A stretch of DNA of 64,000 bases from Candidatus Pantoea soli. GTDB taxonomy: Bacteria; Pseudomonadota; Gammaproteobacteria; Enterobacterales; Enterobacteriaceae. The stretch covers positions 3,286,001 through 3,350,000 of the forward strand of contig NZ_CP032702.1 of assembly GCF_007833795.1 (NCBI RefSeq), read 5' to 3'. Both the position numbers and the translations under genes were made by a program. The notes under the pieces are model-generated. The model was given only the letters and a program-made list of their open reading frames with translations, was not told the DNA's origin and did no database searches. Every line of letters starts with the position of its first letter. The stretch's first letter is position 1. Shown piece after piece: positions 31,829 to 42,508 of this stretch.

Positions 31829-31839
31829 TGCATTTTCCC

Positions 31840-31868
31840 AAAAAAAAGGCCGACAACAGTGTCGGCCT
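31840..31868 (-). terminator. Terminator after hflC
   Basis: AGGCCGACA/TGTCGGCCT stem with a short loop followed by a run of T on the minus strand. It closes the hflKC transcript just upstream of yjeT. Confidence 0.9.
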
Positions 31869-31885
31869 CAAGGTTATAACAGGTC

Positions 31886-32890
31886 TTAGCGCGCGGCGTT
31901 AGTCGGCGCTTTCATATAGCGGAAGAAATCGCTGTCCGGGCTCAGCACCATGACGTCCTGATTATCAGCAAAGCTGCTTTCATAGGCGCGCAGGCTGCGG
32001 ATAAAGGCATAGAAATCGGGATCCTGACTGAATGCATCTGCAAACAGTTTGGCCGCTTCACCGTCCCCCTCACCGCGGGTAATCAGTGCCTGACGCTGGG
32101 CTTCTGCCAGCGTACGCGTCACCTGATAATCCGCCTGGGCGCGCAGTTTTTCTGCCTCTTCCTGACCCTGTGAACGCTGGCTGCGCGCTACTGCTTCACG
32201 CTCTGCGCGCATGCGGTTGTAAATGGCATCAGAAACTTCGGTTGGCAGGTTGATCTGCTTAATGCGCACATCAACTACCTGAATACCCAGTGCCGCCATG
32301 CTGTTCGGGTTTGGCGCCGGTTCATTGCTGTTGGTTTCGCGCTCTACGCGCGCCGCCGCACTGGCGATCGCATCGTCAGCCGCCGGTGTCTGCACTTCAT
32401 CATCGTTGCCCGCGCTGCCGGTGTTCAGGGCATCACGCACGTCGGTGGTCAGACGGCCACGGGAATCGGTGACGATGTCTTTCACATCCAGCCGCCCCAT
32501 TTCAGAACGCAGACGGTCGCTGAACTTACGTTTCAGCAGCACTTCTGCCTGTGAAACATCGCCACCGCCGGTCGCCAGGTAGTAACGGCTGAAATCGCTG
32601 ATGCGCCACTTAATGTAGGAATCCACAATCAGGTCTTTCTTCTCTTTGGTGACGAAGCGATCGGCCTGGTTATCCATGGTCTGGATACGGGCATCCAGCG
32701 ACTTGACGGTTTCAATAAACGGGATCTTAAAGTGCAGACCCGGCGCGTACACCTGCGGTTTGTTCTCGCTGTCACGCAGAACCTTACCAAAGCGCAGCAC
32801 GATGCCACGCTGGCCTTCCTGCACCACGAACAGTGACGCGTACAGCACCACCAGCACTACAATAATTACGGCGATGATTGGCTTACGCAT
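31886..32890 (-). CDS. hflC: HflC, FtsH-regulating SPFH protein
   Basis: 334 aa (E. coli 334). One N-terminal membrane helix (PIIAVIIVVLVVLYASLFVV) is followed by a periplasmic SPFH/prohibitin domain (VQEGQRGIVLRFGKVLRD ...) and a long helical region rich in alanine and glutamate. With HflK it builds a cage around the membrane protease FtsH and modulates its access to substrates. It starts 3 bp after hflK ends, so the pair is co-translated. Confidence 0.97.
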   Translation of the reverse strand: MRKPIIAVIIVVLVVLYASLFVVQEGQRGIVLRFGKVLRDSENKPQVYAPGLHFKIPFIETVKSLDARIQTMDNQADRFVTKEKKDLIVDSYIKWRISDFSRYYLATGGGDVSQAEVLLKRKFSDRLRSEMGRLDVKDIVTDSRGRLTTDVRDALNTGSAGNDDEVQTPAADDAIASAAARVERETNSNEPAPNPNSMAALGIQVVDVRIKQINLPTEVSDAIYNRMRAEREAVARSQRSQGQEEAEKLRAQADYQVTRTLAEAQRQALITRGEGDGEAAKLFADAFSQDPDFYAFIRSLRAYESSFADNQDVMVLSPDSDFFRYMKAPTNAAR

Positions 32891-32893
32891 CGA

Positions 32894-34129
32894 TTACTCC
32901 CTCCCTTCGCGCTGGGTATCGTTGCGCAGCGCATTCGCGCGACGCTGATCCATGATGCTGTCCGGACTGTAAGATGAAGCGTCATTACGGCTGGCACTGC
33001 TGCCCGGCGAAGACGGTAATTTCATCAGATTGGTGTTGTTCTGGCCGCGGGCATTGCCGCTCTGGCCGCCGCGCAGCAGCTGATCGAGCGGCAGCACCAT
33101 CAGGCTGTTGCTGCGATCATTTACCAGCACTTTACGGGTATGACTAAGCACGCGCTCCATGCTTTCGATATAGAGACGCTCTTTGGTGATTTGCGGTGCC
33201 GCTTTGTATTCCGGCAGCAGACGGGCAAAACGCGCCACTTCACCCTGCGCTTCCAGTACGGTGCGCTCTTTATACGCACGCGCCTCTTCGAGGATACGCT
33301 GTGCCTGACCATTCGCCCGCGGCTGCACTTCATTGGCGTAGGCTTCGGCTTCACGCACGTACTGCTCGCGGTTTTCACGGGCAGCAATCGCGTCGTCAAA
33401 CGCCGCCTTGACCTCTTCCGGCGGACGCGCCGCCTGGAAGTTGACGTCCAGCAGCGTGATGCCCATGTTGTACGGGCGAATCGTCTCATCGATTTCGCGC
33501 TGGGTATCGCTGCGCACCACGGTACGGCCTTCAGTCAGAATGCGATCCATGGTGGAACGGCCAATCACGCCGCGCAGCGCGCTGTCAGTGGCCTGACGCA
33601 GGCTGTCATCGGCACTGGTCACGGCGTACAGATAGCGCTCGGGATCGGTGACGCGATACTGCACGTTCATTTCCACGCGCACGACGTTTTCGTCTGAAGT
33701 CAGCATCACGCCCGAGGCCGCCAGTTCACGCACTGCTTCCACGTTTACCGCACGCACCTGATCGATAAAGGTTGGTTTCCAGTTGAGGCCAGGCTCAACC
33801 AGATGACTGAATTTGCCGAAACGCGTCACGACGCCGCGTTCCGCTTCTTTGATGGTGTAGAAACCGCTGGCCGCCCAGATGACGACCGCTGCAACGGCTA
33901 CAATGCCAACCAGTTTGCCACCGCTGCCGCCGCTGCGCTGACCATTGTCGCTCTGTTTGCCACCGCCCAGTCCGCCGAGCTTCTTGCTCAGCTTACGGAA
34001 GATATCATCCAGATCAGGAGGCCCCTGATCGCGACCTCCTTTATTTCCCCCAGAGTTGCCGCCTTGGTTATTGCTGCTTCCCCACGGGTCGCGGTCCTGT
34101 CCGTTATTTCCGGGCTGATTCCACGCCAT
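32894..34129 (-). CDS. hflK: HflK, FtsH-regulating SPFH protein
   Basis: 411 aa (E. coli 419). A glycine/asparagine-rich cytoplasmic N-terminus (MAWNQPGNNGQDRDPWGSSN) leads into a membrane helix (about 75-95, LVGIVAVAAVVIWAASGFYTI), the SPFH domain (KEAERGVVTRFGKFSHLVEPGLNW) and a coiled-coil tail. It partners HflC around FtsH. It lies in the hfq-hflX-hflK-hflC order. Confidence 0.97.
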   Translation of the reverse strand: MAWNQPGNNGQDRDPWGSSNNQGGNSGGNKGGRDQGPPDLDDIFRKLSKKLGGLGGGKQSDNGQRSGGSGGKLVGIVAVAAVVIWAASGFYTIKEAERGVVTRFGKFSHLVEPGLNWKPTFIDQVRAVNVEAVRELAASGVMLTSDENVVRVEMNVQYRVTDPERYLYAVTSADDSLRQATDSALRGVIGRSTMDRILTEGRTVVRSDTQREIDETIRPYNMGITLLDVNFQAARPPEEVKAAFDDAIAARENREQYVREAEAYANEVQPRANGQAQRILEEARAYKERTVLEAQGEVARFARLLPEYKAAPQITKERLYIESMERVLSHTRKVLVNDRSNSLMVLPLDQLLRGGQSGNARGQNNTNLMKLPSSPGSSASRNDASSYSPDSIMDQRRANALRNDTQREGRE

Positions 34130-34207
34130 GTCTCTACTCCATTTATTTTATATAAGTTTACCCTACCGCGTGCCGGGCACGTTTTCGGGTAAATGAGTGG
34201 GCAACGG

Positions 34208-35488
34208 TCAAACAATATAACTGGTTAGCGACGGCTCCTGCTTACACAGACGGCGCCAGTCAACGATCGGCAAACGCACATGCAAACCCACACTGCCATC
34301 TTCTTCATTCCATTCTTTTTCAATCGCCTGCAGCTGATAAAAGCGGCTGCGCAGGCGGCCCGCTTCAGGCGGCAGACGTAAATCATACTGCGCCACTTCT
34401 CCGGCCAGCCGCTCAGACAGCGCCTGCCAGAGCAGCTCCAGGCCAATACCGTTCTGCGCCGAGAGCCAGACGCGGACCGGCAGGTTTTCTTCATTGCGGT
34501 CGATACGCGGTTCAAATCCGTCCAGCATATCGATTTTGTTCATCACCAGCAGCGCCGGAATTTCATCGGCCTCAATCTCGGCCAGCACCTCGTTGACTGC
34601 GTCAATGTTGTCATTGACGCGGATATCAGCGGCATCAATCACATGCAGCAGCAGCGTAGCCTGGCGGGTTTCCTGCAGCGTGGCTTTGAACGCCGCCACC
34701 AGATCGTGCGGCAGATGACGAATAAAGCCGACGGTATCGGCCAATACCACTTCTCCGACGTCTGCCACATTCAGGCGACGCAGCGTAGGATCGAGCGTTG
34801 CGAAAAGCTGATCGGCGGCGTACACATTGGCTGACGTGATCGCATTAAACAGGGTGGATTTGCCGGCGTTGGTGTAACCCACCAGCGAGACCGTTGGCAC
34901 GTCCGCTTTGGCGCGCGCCTGGCGTCCCTGTTCGCGCTGTTTTTCCACGCGCTCAAGGCGGGAAAGAATCTGACTGATTCGGCCACGCAGTAAACGACGG
35001 TCGGTTTCCAGCTGAGTTTCACCCGGACCGCGCAGGCCGATACCGCCTTTCTGGCGCTCAAGGTGGGTCCAGCCGCGTACCAGGCGGGTGGCCAGATGGC
35101 GTAACTGTGCCAGCTCGACCTGCAGTTTCCCTTCATGGGTGCGGGCGCGCTGGGCGAAAATATCGAGAATTAAGCCGGTGCGGTCGATAACGCGACATTC
35201 GCACAGACGTTCAAGGTTGCGTTCCTGAGCAGGCGATAAGGCATGATCGAATAAAACGACCGATGCTCCACTCGCTTTTACCGCATCGGCAATTTCAACT
35301 GCCTTTCCTTCACCGACAAAATATTTGGGATGTGGCGCTTTACGGCTGCCGGTAATCACTTGCAGCGCGTCGACGCCCGCAGAAGAGACAAGAGTTTCAA
35401 ACTCCTGCAAATCCTCCAGCTCTTTGTCTTGGGAGAACCAGATGTGTACCAGTACGGCCTGCTCACCGGCATCATAACGGTCAAACAA
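34208..35488 (-). CDS. hflX: HflX, ribosome-associated GTPase
   Basis: 426 aa (E. coli 426). The N-terminal HflX domain includes the nucleotide-contacting [18 protein letters not shown] (148-165). The G domain has G1 GYTNAGKST at 204-212, DTVGF and NKID. HflX splits stalled 70S ribosomes, notably in heat shock. It follows hfq by 81 bp and precedes hflK by 78 bp, as in E. coli. Confidence 0.97.
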   Translation of the reverse strand: MFDRYDAGEQAVLVHIWFSQDKELEDLQEFETLVSSAGVDALQVITGSRKAPHPKYFVGEGKAVEIADAVKASGASVVLFDHALSPAQERNLERLCECRVIDRTGLILDIFAQRARTHEGKLQVELAQLRHLATRLVRGWTHLERQKGGIGLRGPGETQLETDRRLLRGRISQILSRLERVEKQREQGRQARAKADVPTVSLVGYTNAGKSTLFNAITSANVYAADQLFATLDPTLRRLNVADVGEVVLADTVGFIRHLPHDLVAAFKATLQETRQATLLLHVIDAADIRVNDNIDAVNEVLAEIEADEIPALLVMNKIDMLDGFEPRIDRNEENLPVRVWLSAQNGIGLELLWQALSERLAGEVAQYDLRLPPEAGRLRSRFYQLQAIEKEWNEEDGSVGLHVRLPIVDWRRLCKQEPSLTSYIV

Positions 35489-35569
35489 GCTATAACCTCG
35501 CTAAAATAAAATAACCAGGACGGGAAAACGTTTATCGCTCCCCAGCCCTGGCTTTACGGCAACGCAAAA

Positions 35570-35896
<327 letters not shown>

Positions 35897-35985
35897 TTAT
35901 ATGCTTGTTGTTTATTACTTTAAGAACCGTGGTTCAGAAAAACTGCGTAAAAATTTGCGCACGATAACGGACCAATTGTACACAA

Positions 35986-36936
35986 TCATCCCTGCTGCGC
36001 ACTAACTACCTGAAGCACCGCATCACGCGCTGACGCTGGCGCGTCACTGTCTAACCAGTGGACGTCATGCCAGCCGCGTAACCAGGTCATCTGGCGTTTT
36101 GCGAGCTGCCGGGTGGCGCAAATTCCCCGATAAACCATTTCGTCGTAATCGATTTCGCCAGCCAGATAAGACCACATCTGACGATAACCCACACAACGAA
36201 TGGAAGGCATATCCGTATGCAAATCACCTCGTGCAAACAGGGCACGAGCCTCCGCTTCAAAGCCTGACGCTAACATCTGGTCGTAACGCATCGCAATGCG
36301 TTGATGTAGCAGTTCGCGCGTCGCCGGAGCGATGGCAAACTGGTACACCTCGTAGGGTAACGCTTCACCGGACGTTTTTGTCAGTTCCGTTAAAGTTTTA
36401 CCCGAAATAAAAAAAACTTCCAGTGCTCGCGAAAGTCTCTGCGGATCATTCGGATGAATACGACTACCGGCGACCGGATCGATTTCACACAGCTGGCGGT
36501 GCAGGGCTTCCCACCCTTTTTCCGCCGCCCTTTGCTCTATCTGCTGACGCACCTCCGGATCGGCCGGGGGCAGCGGCGACAATCCTTCAAGCAACGCTTT
36601 GAAGTAGAGCATGGTTCCACCAACAAGCAACGGAATCTTACCGTTTCGGGTAATTTCCGCCATTTCAGCCAGCGCATCACGACGAAACTCAGCGGCAGAA
36701 TACGCCTCTGACGGATCGCGGATGTCCAGCAAACGATGGGGCGCCTGCGCTAACTCTGCTGCTGACGGCTTCGCCGTACCAATATCCATCCCGCGATAGA
36801 TTAAGGCAGAGTCTACGCTGATAAGTTCCACCGGCAGTTGCTGACGCAGCGAAATCGCTAATGCCGTCTTGCCGGAGGCGGTTGGCCCCATCAAAAAAAT
36901 TGCCTTTGGCCGGCTAGCCTGGTTTTGTTCACTCAT
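35986..36936 (-). CDS. miaA: MiaA, tRNA dimethylallyltransferase
   Basis: 316 aa (E. coli 316). It adds dimethylallyl to A37 of tRNAs that read codons starting with U, the first step to ms2i6A. P-loop [11 protein letters not shown] at about 17-27; [17 protein letters not shown] and [21 protein letters not shown] are typical. Its start overlaps the last 8 bp of mutL, so the two are translationally coupled. Confidence 0.97.
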   Translation of the reverse strand: MSEQNQASRPKAIFLMGPTASGKTALAISLRQQLPVELISVDSALIYRGMDIGTAKPSAAELAQAPHRLLDIRDPSEAYSAAEFRRDALAEMAEITRNGKIPLLVGGTMLYFKALLEGLSPLPPADPEVRQQIEQRAAEKGWEALHRQLCEIDPVAGSRIHPNDPQRLSRALEVFFISGKTLTELTKTSGEALPYEVYQFAIAPATRELLHQRIAMRYDQMLASGFEAEARALFARGDLHTDMPSIRCVGYRQMWSYLAGEIDYDEMVYRGICATRQLAKRQMTWLRGWHDVHWLDSDAPASARDAVLQVVSAQQG

Positions 36937-38809
36937 GCTTCAACGCGGTAATCGCGCTCTCAATATCCAGGGTCTGTATCAGACCAGAAGGCGGCGACTT
37001 CAGCAGATGCGGACAGAGCCGTTCCAGCTCTGCCAGCAACGCAATCGCCTGCGAGTGATTCCAGTGAGGTTCTTCTGCTTCTTCACGCCGCGCCAGCCAC
37101 TGAGCCAGCGCAACAGCAGAAACCTCTTGGTGCCGGGCGAGATAGCCTAACAGGTCTGGAATCAAGATTTGTAAATTTTGTGTTCGTAACGGTAAAGGCA
37201 CGGCGCGCAGGGTCACATGCTGACCTTCCCGTTGTAAATCAATGCCCATCTGGCTCAGCAACGCGTGCCGGGTGTCTATCACGCGCAGCTCTTCCTGGGC
37301 GATTTTCAGCCGCACCGGAATCAGCAGCGGCTGCGGTTTCAGCCCCGCTTCGCCCGGCTGCAGCTGGGCCTGTTTCAGCCAGCGTGCCGCCACGGCCAGC
37401 GACAGCAGCTGCACACTGCTGCCCCGTTCCAGCAGGGCATAGCGCTCCTGAATCACACTCAGGACGCGGCCAAAGCTTTGCGCGTGCGCGGCCAGCGGAA
37501 CATCGCGCGGTGCCGGCTGAGGCACCGCCGCGGGGGCAGGCTGCGGCGCAGCGGCGCGCGGCACCTCTGCGGCAGGCGTTTGCAGCAGCTGCTGATAAGC
37601 GGCACCTTCCCGGGCGCGGTAGCCCGGTTCCTTATGCTGCCAGGCCGCGCTGCTGCCGCTGCGGTGACCGCCGCTGGTGCTGGTGTCGCCAGCGCTGCTG
37701 CGCGACGTGCCGGGCGGCTGAGCAAAATGGTTGCCGCCGGCCGCCTGGCGGTTCTCCGGCTGCCACTGCGCAGCCGGTTCTTCGGCCCGCGCCAGCGGCC
37801 GCTCTGCGGGCGCGCAACTCTGCAGCGCGCTCATCACGCCCTGCCAGATAAAGTCATGCACCAGCCGCGACTGATGAAAACGCACCTCGTGTTTTGCCGG
37901 ATGCACATTGACATCAACCTGATGCGGATCGATCTCCAGATAAAGAACATACGCGGGCTGCTGGTCGTCTCCCAGCTGGGTCTGATACGCCTGGCGAATC
38001 GCGTGGTTGATGAGCTTGTCGCGCATCATGCGGCCATTCACGTAGCAGTACTGCAGGTCGCTTACCAGCCGCGAACCGGCAGGGTCCGCCACCCAGCCGC
38101 GCAGGGCGAGATCGTCATGTTGCCAGTCAATGCGCAGCGCATGCTGCATAAAGGCGGTGCCGCAGATCGCCCCCAGCCGCCGCTCGCGCTGTGCCTCCTG
38201 ACTGACGCCACGATACTGCCGCACCAGCTTGCCGTTGTGCGTCAGTGAAATCGCCACGTCAAAGCGGGCCAGTGCGATACGCCGTACTACTTCGTCAATA
38301 TGGGTGAATTCGGTTTTTTCGGTGCGCATGAATTTACGGCGGGCGGGCGTGTTGTAAAACAGATCGAGCACTTCCAGCGATGTCCCCACCGGGTGCGCCG
38401 CCGGTTTCACCGTGACCGCCATATCGCGCCCTTCCGCATAGGCCTGCCAGGCTTCCTGCTGTTCGGCGGTGCGTGAGGTGAGGGTCAGCCGCGACACGGA
38501 GCTGATACTGGCCAGCGCTTCGCCGCGGAACCCCAGGCTGACGATGGCTTCCAGATCGTCCAGAGAGGCGATTTTACTGGTGGCGTGACGCGCCAGCGCC
38601 ATAGCCAGCTCATCGCGGGCAATGCCGCAGCCGTTGTCGCGGATACGGATCAGCTTTGCGCCGCCCTTTTCAATATCAATGTCAATGCGGGTCGCACCGG
38701 CATCGAGGCTGTTCTCCACCAGCTCTTTGACGACCGAGGCCGGACGCTCCACCACTTCGCCTGCGGCAATCTGATTCGCCAGCTGCGGCGGTAAAATCTG
38801 TATTGGCAT
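36929..38809 (-). CDS. mutL: MutL, DNA mismatch repair protein
   Basis: 626 aa (E. coli 615). GHKL ATPase motifs: E29 and N33 in [23 protein letters not shown] (58-63) and [11 protein letters not shown] transducer domain runs to about 330, then a proline/alanine-rich linker (about 335-430) and a dimerisation domain. The endonuclease metal motif DQHA(X)2E(X)4E is not seen, as expected for a Dam/MutH-type system in which MutL activates MutH. It starts 40 bp after amiB and overlaps miaA. Confidence 0.97.
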   Translation of the reverse strand: MPIQILPPQLANQIAAGEVVERPASVVKELVENSLDAGATRIDIDIEKGGAKLIRIRDNGCGIARDELAMALARHATSKIASLDDLEAIVSLGFRGEALASISSVSRLTLTSRTAEQQEAWQAYAEGRDMAVTVKPAAHPVGTSLEVLDLFYNTPARRKFMRTEKTEFTHIDEVVRRIALARFDVAISLTHNGKLVRQYRGVSQEAQRERRLGAICGTAFMQHALRIDWQHDDLALRGWVADPAGSRLVSDLQYCYVNGRMMRDKLINHAIRQAYQTQLGDDQQPAYVLYLEIDPHQVDVNVHPAKHEVRFHQSRLVHDFIWQGVMSALQSCAPAERPLARAEEPAAQWQPENRQAAGGNHFAQPPGTSRSSAGDTSTSGGHRSGSSAAWQHKEPGYRAREGAAYQQLLQTPAAEVPRAAAPQPAPAAVPQPAPRDVPLAAHAQSFGRVLSVIQERYALLERGSSVQLLSLAVAARWLKQAQLQPGEAGLKPQPLLIPVRLKIAQEELRVIDTRHALLSQMGIDLQREGQHVTLRAVPLPLRTQNLQILIPDLLGYLARHQEVSAVALAQWLARREEAEEPHWNHSQAIALLAELERLCPHLLKSPPSGLIQTLDIESAITALKHE

Positions 38810-38849
38810 GGCGGTTCCTCGTAACGTATGGGCTGCAGGCAGCCCATCA

Positions 38850-40514
38850 TCAGGACTGCGGAATCTTTAAATTTTGCCCCAGCATCACATTGCTCGACTT
38901 CATATTGTTCGCCTGCATGATGGCTTTCGGGCTGACGCCATAGTGCGCCGCAATCGCCGTCAGTGAATCACCGCGCACCACTTTATGACGCGTTGGCCGG
39001 CTGGCACTGGCGGTACTGCTGACGCCGGAGCGGGCCGGCACTTTCAGCCGCTGCCCTACCCAGACCACGTCCCGCTTCAGGTTATTGAGGTCGCGCAGGG
39101 TCGCCATGCTGACGCCATAGCTCGCCGCGATACCGGAGAGCGTTTCACCGCGGGTCACCGTATGGCGCAGCGTTGCGCCGGTATAGTGTACGGTACCGCT
39201 GGCCGGGTTGCTGGCCACGCTAACCGCTGGTGCGCTGTCCAGCGGCCGGTTTTCCTCCTTTGGGACCGACTGCAACGGATGCGCAAGGAAATAGTTGCGC
39301 AGGCCTTTATAAATCGACTGCGCAATTTTTTCCTGATACGCGCTGCTGCCCAGCAGCCGCTCCTCCGCCAGGTTACTGATAAACCCGGTCTCAACCAGTA
39401 AAGAAGGAATATCCGGCGAACGCAGCACGCCCAGGCTGGCATGTTCCGGTAGCCGTTTGTGCAGCGGCGTAATGCCACGCAGCTGCTGCAGCACTTTTAC
39501 TGCCACGTCATAGCCCACGCGCTGAGAATGACCAAACTGCAGGTCAAGCACCGCCTGGCTCAGGTAAGGATCGGCCTGACTGTTGGCCAGCAGATCGCCC
39601 GCCCCGCCCAGCAGTTCTGACTGCTTCTCTTTCTGCTCCAGCCAGTTAGCCATTTCGTTGTTGGCCCGGCGGTTCGACAGCACCCAGACGGATGCGCCAG
39701 TGGCAGAGTGATTGGGGGCGGCATCGGCGTGAATAGAGACCAGCAGATTAGCATTTTCTTTGCGCGCAACGTCTGAACGCCCCATCACCGAAATAAAGTA
39801 ATCACCGTTACGCGTCAGCACCGGTCTGAACATCGGGTCCTGCTCCATCAGCGCTTTCAGCTTGCGCGCAATGGCGATAGTGACATTTTTTTCATGCAGG
39901 CCGCGCTGCCCGGTCGCGCCAGGGTCCTGACCACCGTGCCCGGCGTCAATCGCCACAATGATCGCGTCATTGCGCGCCACTGCACTACCCGGCCGCACCG
40001 TGGTGTTGCTGCTGGTGACGGCGGTGACCGGGCTGGCATTAAACGGATTGCCCTGGCTGCTCACCGCGCTGTCACTCTGCCGCGCGCTGGAGACCGGGGC
40101 CGCAGCTGTGCTACGCCCTGCCGGCTGAGTGCCACGCAGGGTAAACACCACGCGGTACTGATCGCCATCGCGCTGCGTTGTGGCGCGGGTTTTTGCTGCC
40201 TGAGTCAGCTCAAACACCAGGCGGATACTCTGCTTATCTTTCGGCTGGCTGTTACGAATGCGCTGGACAATGTTTTGCCCGCTGAAGTTAAGCGGCAGGC
40301 CCTGAATAGCCCCGCTCTGCCGGATATCCAGCACGACACGATTCGGGTTGTGCAGCGGAAAGAAGCCATAAACCGGCTGGCCGTTAAAGCTCAGCGTCAC
40401 AGTGGCCTGGCTGTCGCCGTTCTCTACCTTGATATCGCGCAGCGTAGCGGCCAGGGATGAGGCAGAAAACAGGCACAGCGCGGCCAGCAGCAGGCCTTTT
40501 ATCCGTGCCGTCAT
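38850..40514 (-). CDS. amiB: AmiB, N-acetylmuramoyl-L-alanine amidase
   Basis: 554 aa (E. coli AmiB 445). A signal peptide (residues 1-22) precedes an AMIN domain (about 25-125) for septal targeting, then a serine/threonine-rich linker and a zinc amidase_3 domain (about 190-405; [55 protein letters not shown]). Two LysM repeats follow (about 450-493 and 508-552; [19 protein letters not shown] and [19 protein letters not shown]). It splits septal peptidoglycan during cell separation and is activated by EnvC. The ATG overlaps the tsaE stop codon. Confidence 0.96.
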   Translation of the reverse strand: MTARIKGLLLAALCLFSASSLAATLRDIKVENGDSQATVTLSFNGQPVYGFFPLHNPNRVVLDIRQSGAIQGLPLNFSGQNIVQRIRNSQPKDKQSIRLVFELTQAAKTRATTQRDGDQYRVVFTLRGTQPAGRSTAAAPVSSARQSDSAVSSQGNPFNASPVTAVTSSNTTVRPGSAVARNDAIIVAIDAGHGGQDPGATGQRGLHEKNVTIAIARKLKALMEQDPMFRPVLTRNGDYFISVMGRSDVARKENANLLVSIHADAAPNHSATGASVWVLSNRRANNEMANWLEQKEKQSELLGGAGDLLANSQADPYLSQAVLDLQFGHSQRVGYDVAVKVLQQLRGITPLHKRLPEHASLGVLRSPDIPSLLVETGFISNLAEERLLGSSAYQEKIAQSIYKGLRNYFLAHPLQSVPKEENRPLDSAPAVSVASNPASGTVHYTGATLRHTVTRGETLSGIAASYGVSMATLRDLNNLKRDVVWVGQRLKVPARSGVSSTASASRPTRHKVVRGDSLTAIAAHYGVSPKAIMQANNMKSSNVMLGQNLKIPQS

Positions 40515-40987
40515 ACCGCATCCCTGCCCTGTGTGAACTGCTGCAGCACCTGTTCACCCCGGGCGGAAAGCGCTGACACTTCCGCTTCCCGCGCCGTGCC
40601 GGCATAGCGCAGGCTCAGCGCCAGATCCGGCTCTGGCAGGATGCCTGCGCCCTGCTGTGGCCACTCAACCAGACAAAGCGCATCGCCGCTGAAGTAGTCA
40701 CGGATCCCCATGAACTCCAGCTCCTCCGGATCGGCAAGCCGGTAGAGGTCAAAATGATACAGCGTGCGCGCACCCAGTTCGTACGGTTCCACCAGCGTAT
40801 AGGTCGGGCTTTTTACGTTGCCCTGGTGGCCCAGCGCCTGCAGAAAACCGCGGCTGAAGGTGGTTTTTCCCGCCCCCAGATCGCCATACAGGTAGATCAC
40901 CATCGCGCTGCTGCAAACGCGGGCTAATTGTGCACCCAGATTCAGGGTTGCCGCCTCATCGGGCAAAGGGATAACACAGGTCTTCAT
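40511..40987 (-). CDS. tsaE: TsaE, tRNA threonylcarbamoyladenosine biosynthesis ATPase
   Basis: 158 aa (E. coli 153). P-loop GDLGAGKTT at 35-43, followed by RGFLQALG and [13 protein letters not shown], the TsaE signature. With TsaB, TsaC and TsaD it makes t6A at position 37 of ANN-reading tRNAs and resets the TsaBD complex. It starts 3 bp after nnr and overlaps amiB by 4 bp, so nnr-tsaE-amiB-mutL-miaA is a tightly packed operon. Confidence 0.97.
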   Translation of the reverse strand: MKTCVIPLPDEAATLNLGAQLARVCSSAMVIYLYGDLGAGKTTFSRGFLQALGHQGNVKSPTYTLVEPYELGARTLYHFDLYRLADPEELEFMGIRDYFSGDALCLVEWPQQGAGILPEPDLALSLRYAGTAREAEVSALSARGEQVLQQFTQGRDAV

Positions 40988-40990
40988 GCT

Positions 40991-42508
40991 TTATTGTTGG
41001 ATCATCTCTGGATTAACAAACTGCCACAGCAGTTCGAACAAATCAGTGGCTAACATGCCGCGCGTGCCGCGCTGTCGCGCCAGCGCATCTGCCGTTGCCC
41101 CGTGCGCCACGCAGCCGGCGCAGGCTGCGTCAAACAGTGATAACTTCTGGCCCAGCAGGGCCGCAATAATGCCGCTCAGCACATCGCCCATGCCGCCGGT
41201 GGCCATGCCCGCATTACCTGCATCGGTAATGGCCATCTCGCCCGCCGCACTGGCAATCACCGTGCCCGCACCTTTGAGTACCACCACGCCACCGTAGCGC
41301 TTCGCCAGCGTCTGTGCCGCCTGTAAGCGGTCACTTTCCACCTCATGGATGTTAACGCCCAGCAGGCGCGCAGCCTCGCCAGGATGCGGCGTAATGATGC
41401 GATTCTGACGGTTATCCGCATTGATTGCCAGCAGGTTCAGCGCATCCGCATCCCAAAGCATCGGCTTTTTACTGGCGGCGACTTTTTTCAGCGCATTCTG
41501 CGCCCAGTCACGCTGGCCGAGGCCCGGCCCGATAGCAATCACATCCGCCCACTCCAGCGCCTGGTCCAGCCGATCGGCGTGCAGCGCATCCACCATCAGC
41601 TCCGGTCGCGCAGTGAGTATCGGGCCAATATTATCTTCATGCGTCAGCACGCGCACAAGTCCGGCACCGGTGCGCAGCGCCGCCTCGCCCGTCATGCGAA
41701 TGGCACCGGCGGTGCCGCTGTCACCCCCGATGACCAGCAGTTTGCCGAAGTCGCCTTTATGAGCTGTGGCATTACGCACCGGCAGCCAGCCGGCCAGATT
41801 GGTGGCATCAACACGTCTGATCGGGGCGGTTTCTCCGGCCAGAAAACGCTCCAGGCCCAGCGCATGGCAGTGTAACTGCCCGACATGGGCACGCGCTTTG
41901 CCGGTTAGCTGACCGGGCTTAAGGGCGATCATGCTCAGGGTGTGGTCGGCCACGATGGCAGCGCCAGGTGCCGTGCCGCTGGCGGCAACCAGACCCGAGG
42001 GGATATCCACCGCCAGCACCGGTGCGGCATGCGCATTTGCCTGGGTAATCAGGCTGGCATAAGGAGCGGCGGGCGCACGGTTCAGACCGGTGCCCAGCAG
42101 GGCATCGACAATGATGTCGACCGATTCCGGCCACGCCGCATCCGCCGCATGAACGACGCCACCGGCGGCCAGCCAGCTGTCGCGTGCCTGGGCCGCCTCT
42201 TCCGGCAGCGGCTTGTTGCCTGTGCAGGCCAGCAGCGTTACCTGTAAACCCGCGGCCTGCGCCAGGCGCGCAATCACGTAGCCGTCTCCGCCGTTGTTGC
42301 CGTGTCCGCACAGGATCAGCCAGTGCTGCGCCTGCGGCCACAGCCTCCGCGCCAGCTCATAACTGGCCTGTCCGGCCCGCTGCATCAGTTCATACAGGGT
42401 CAGCCCCAGGCTATCCGCCGCCTCGCGTTCCAGCTGCGCCATTGCCTGCGCAGGCCAGACAGAGTGTGGTAAACTGCGCGCGTTTGCTTCAATTGCCTGG
42501 TTTCTCAT
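40991..42508 (-). CDS. nnr: Bifunctional NAD(P)H-hydrate repair enzyme Nnr (YjeF)
   Basis: 505 aa from the ATG at 42508 (E. coli 515). An N-terminal NAD(P)HX epimerase domain (about 1-215; WLILCGHGNNGGDGYVIARLA, DALLGTGLNRAP, AVDIPSGL) is fused to a C-terminal ADP-dependent NAD(P)HX dehydratase domain (GDFGKLLVIGGDSGTAGAIRM ... GNAGMATGGMGDVLSGIIAAL). It repairs hydrated nicotinamide cofactors. The start codon shares two bases with the divergent queG start, so the upstream in-frame ATG at 42547, which would lie inside queG, is unlikely. Confidence 0.95.
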   Translation of the reverse strand: MRNQAIEANARSLPHSVWPAQAMAQLEREAADSLGLTLYELMQRAGQASYELARRLWPQAQHWLILCGHGNNGGDGYVIARLAQAAGLQVTLLACTGNKPLPEEAAQARDSWLAAGGVVHAADAAWPESVDIIVDALLGTGLNRAPAAPYASLITQANAHAAPVLAVDIPSGLVAASGTAPGAAIVADHTLSMIALKPGQLTGKARAHVGQLHCHALGLERFLAGETAPIRRVDATNLAGWLPVRNATAHKGDFGKLLVIGGDSGTAGAIRMTGEAALRTGAGLVRVLTHEDNIGPILTARPELMVDALHADRLDQALEWADVIAIGPGLGQRDWAQNALKKVAASKKPMLWDADALNLLAINADNRQNRIITPHPGEAARLLGVNIHEVESDRLQAAQTLAKRYGGVVVLKGAGTVIASAAGEMAITDAGNAGMATGGMGDVLSGIIAALLGQKLSLFDAACAGCVAHGATADALARQRGTRGMLATDLFELLWQFVNPEMIQQ

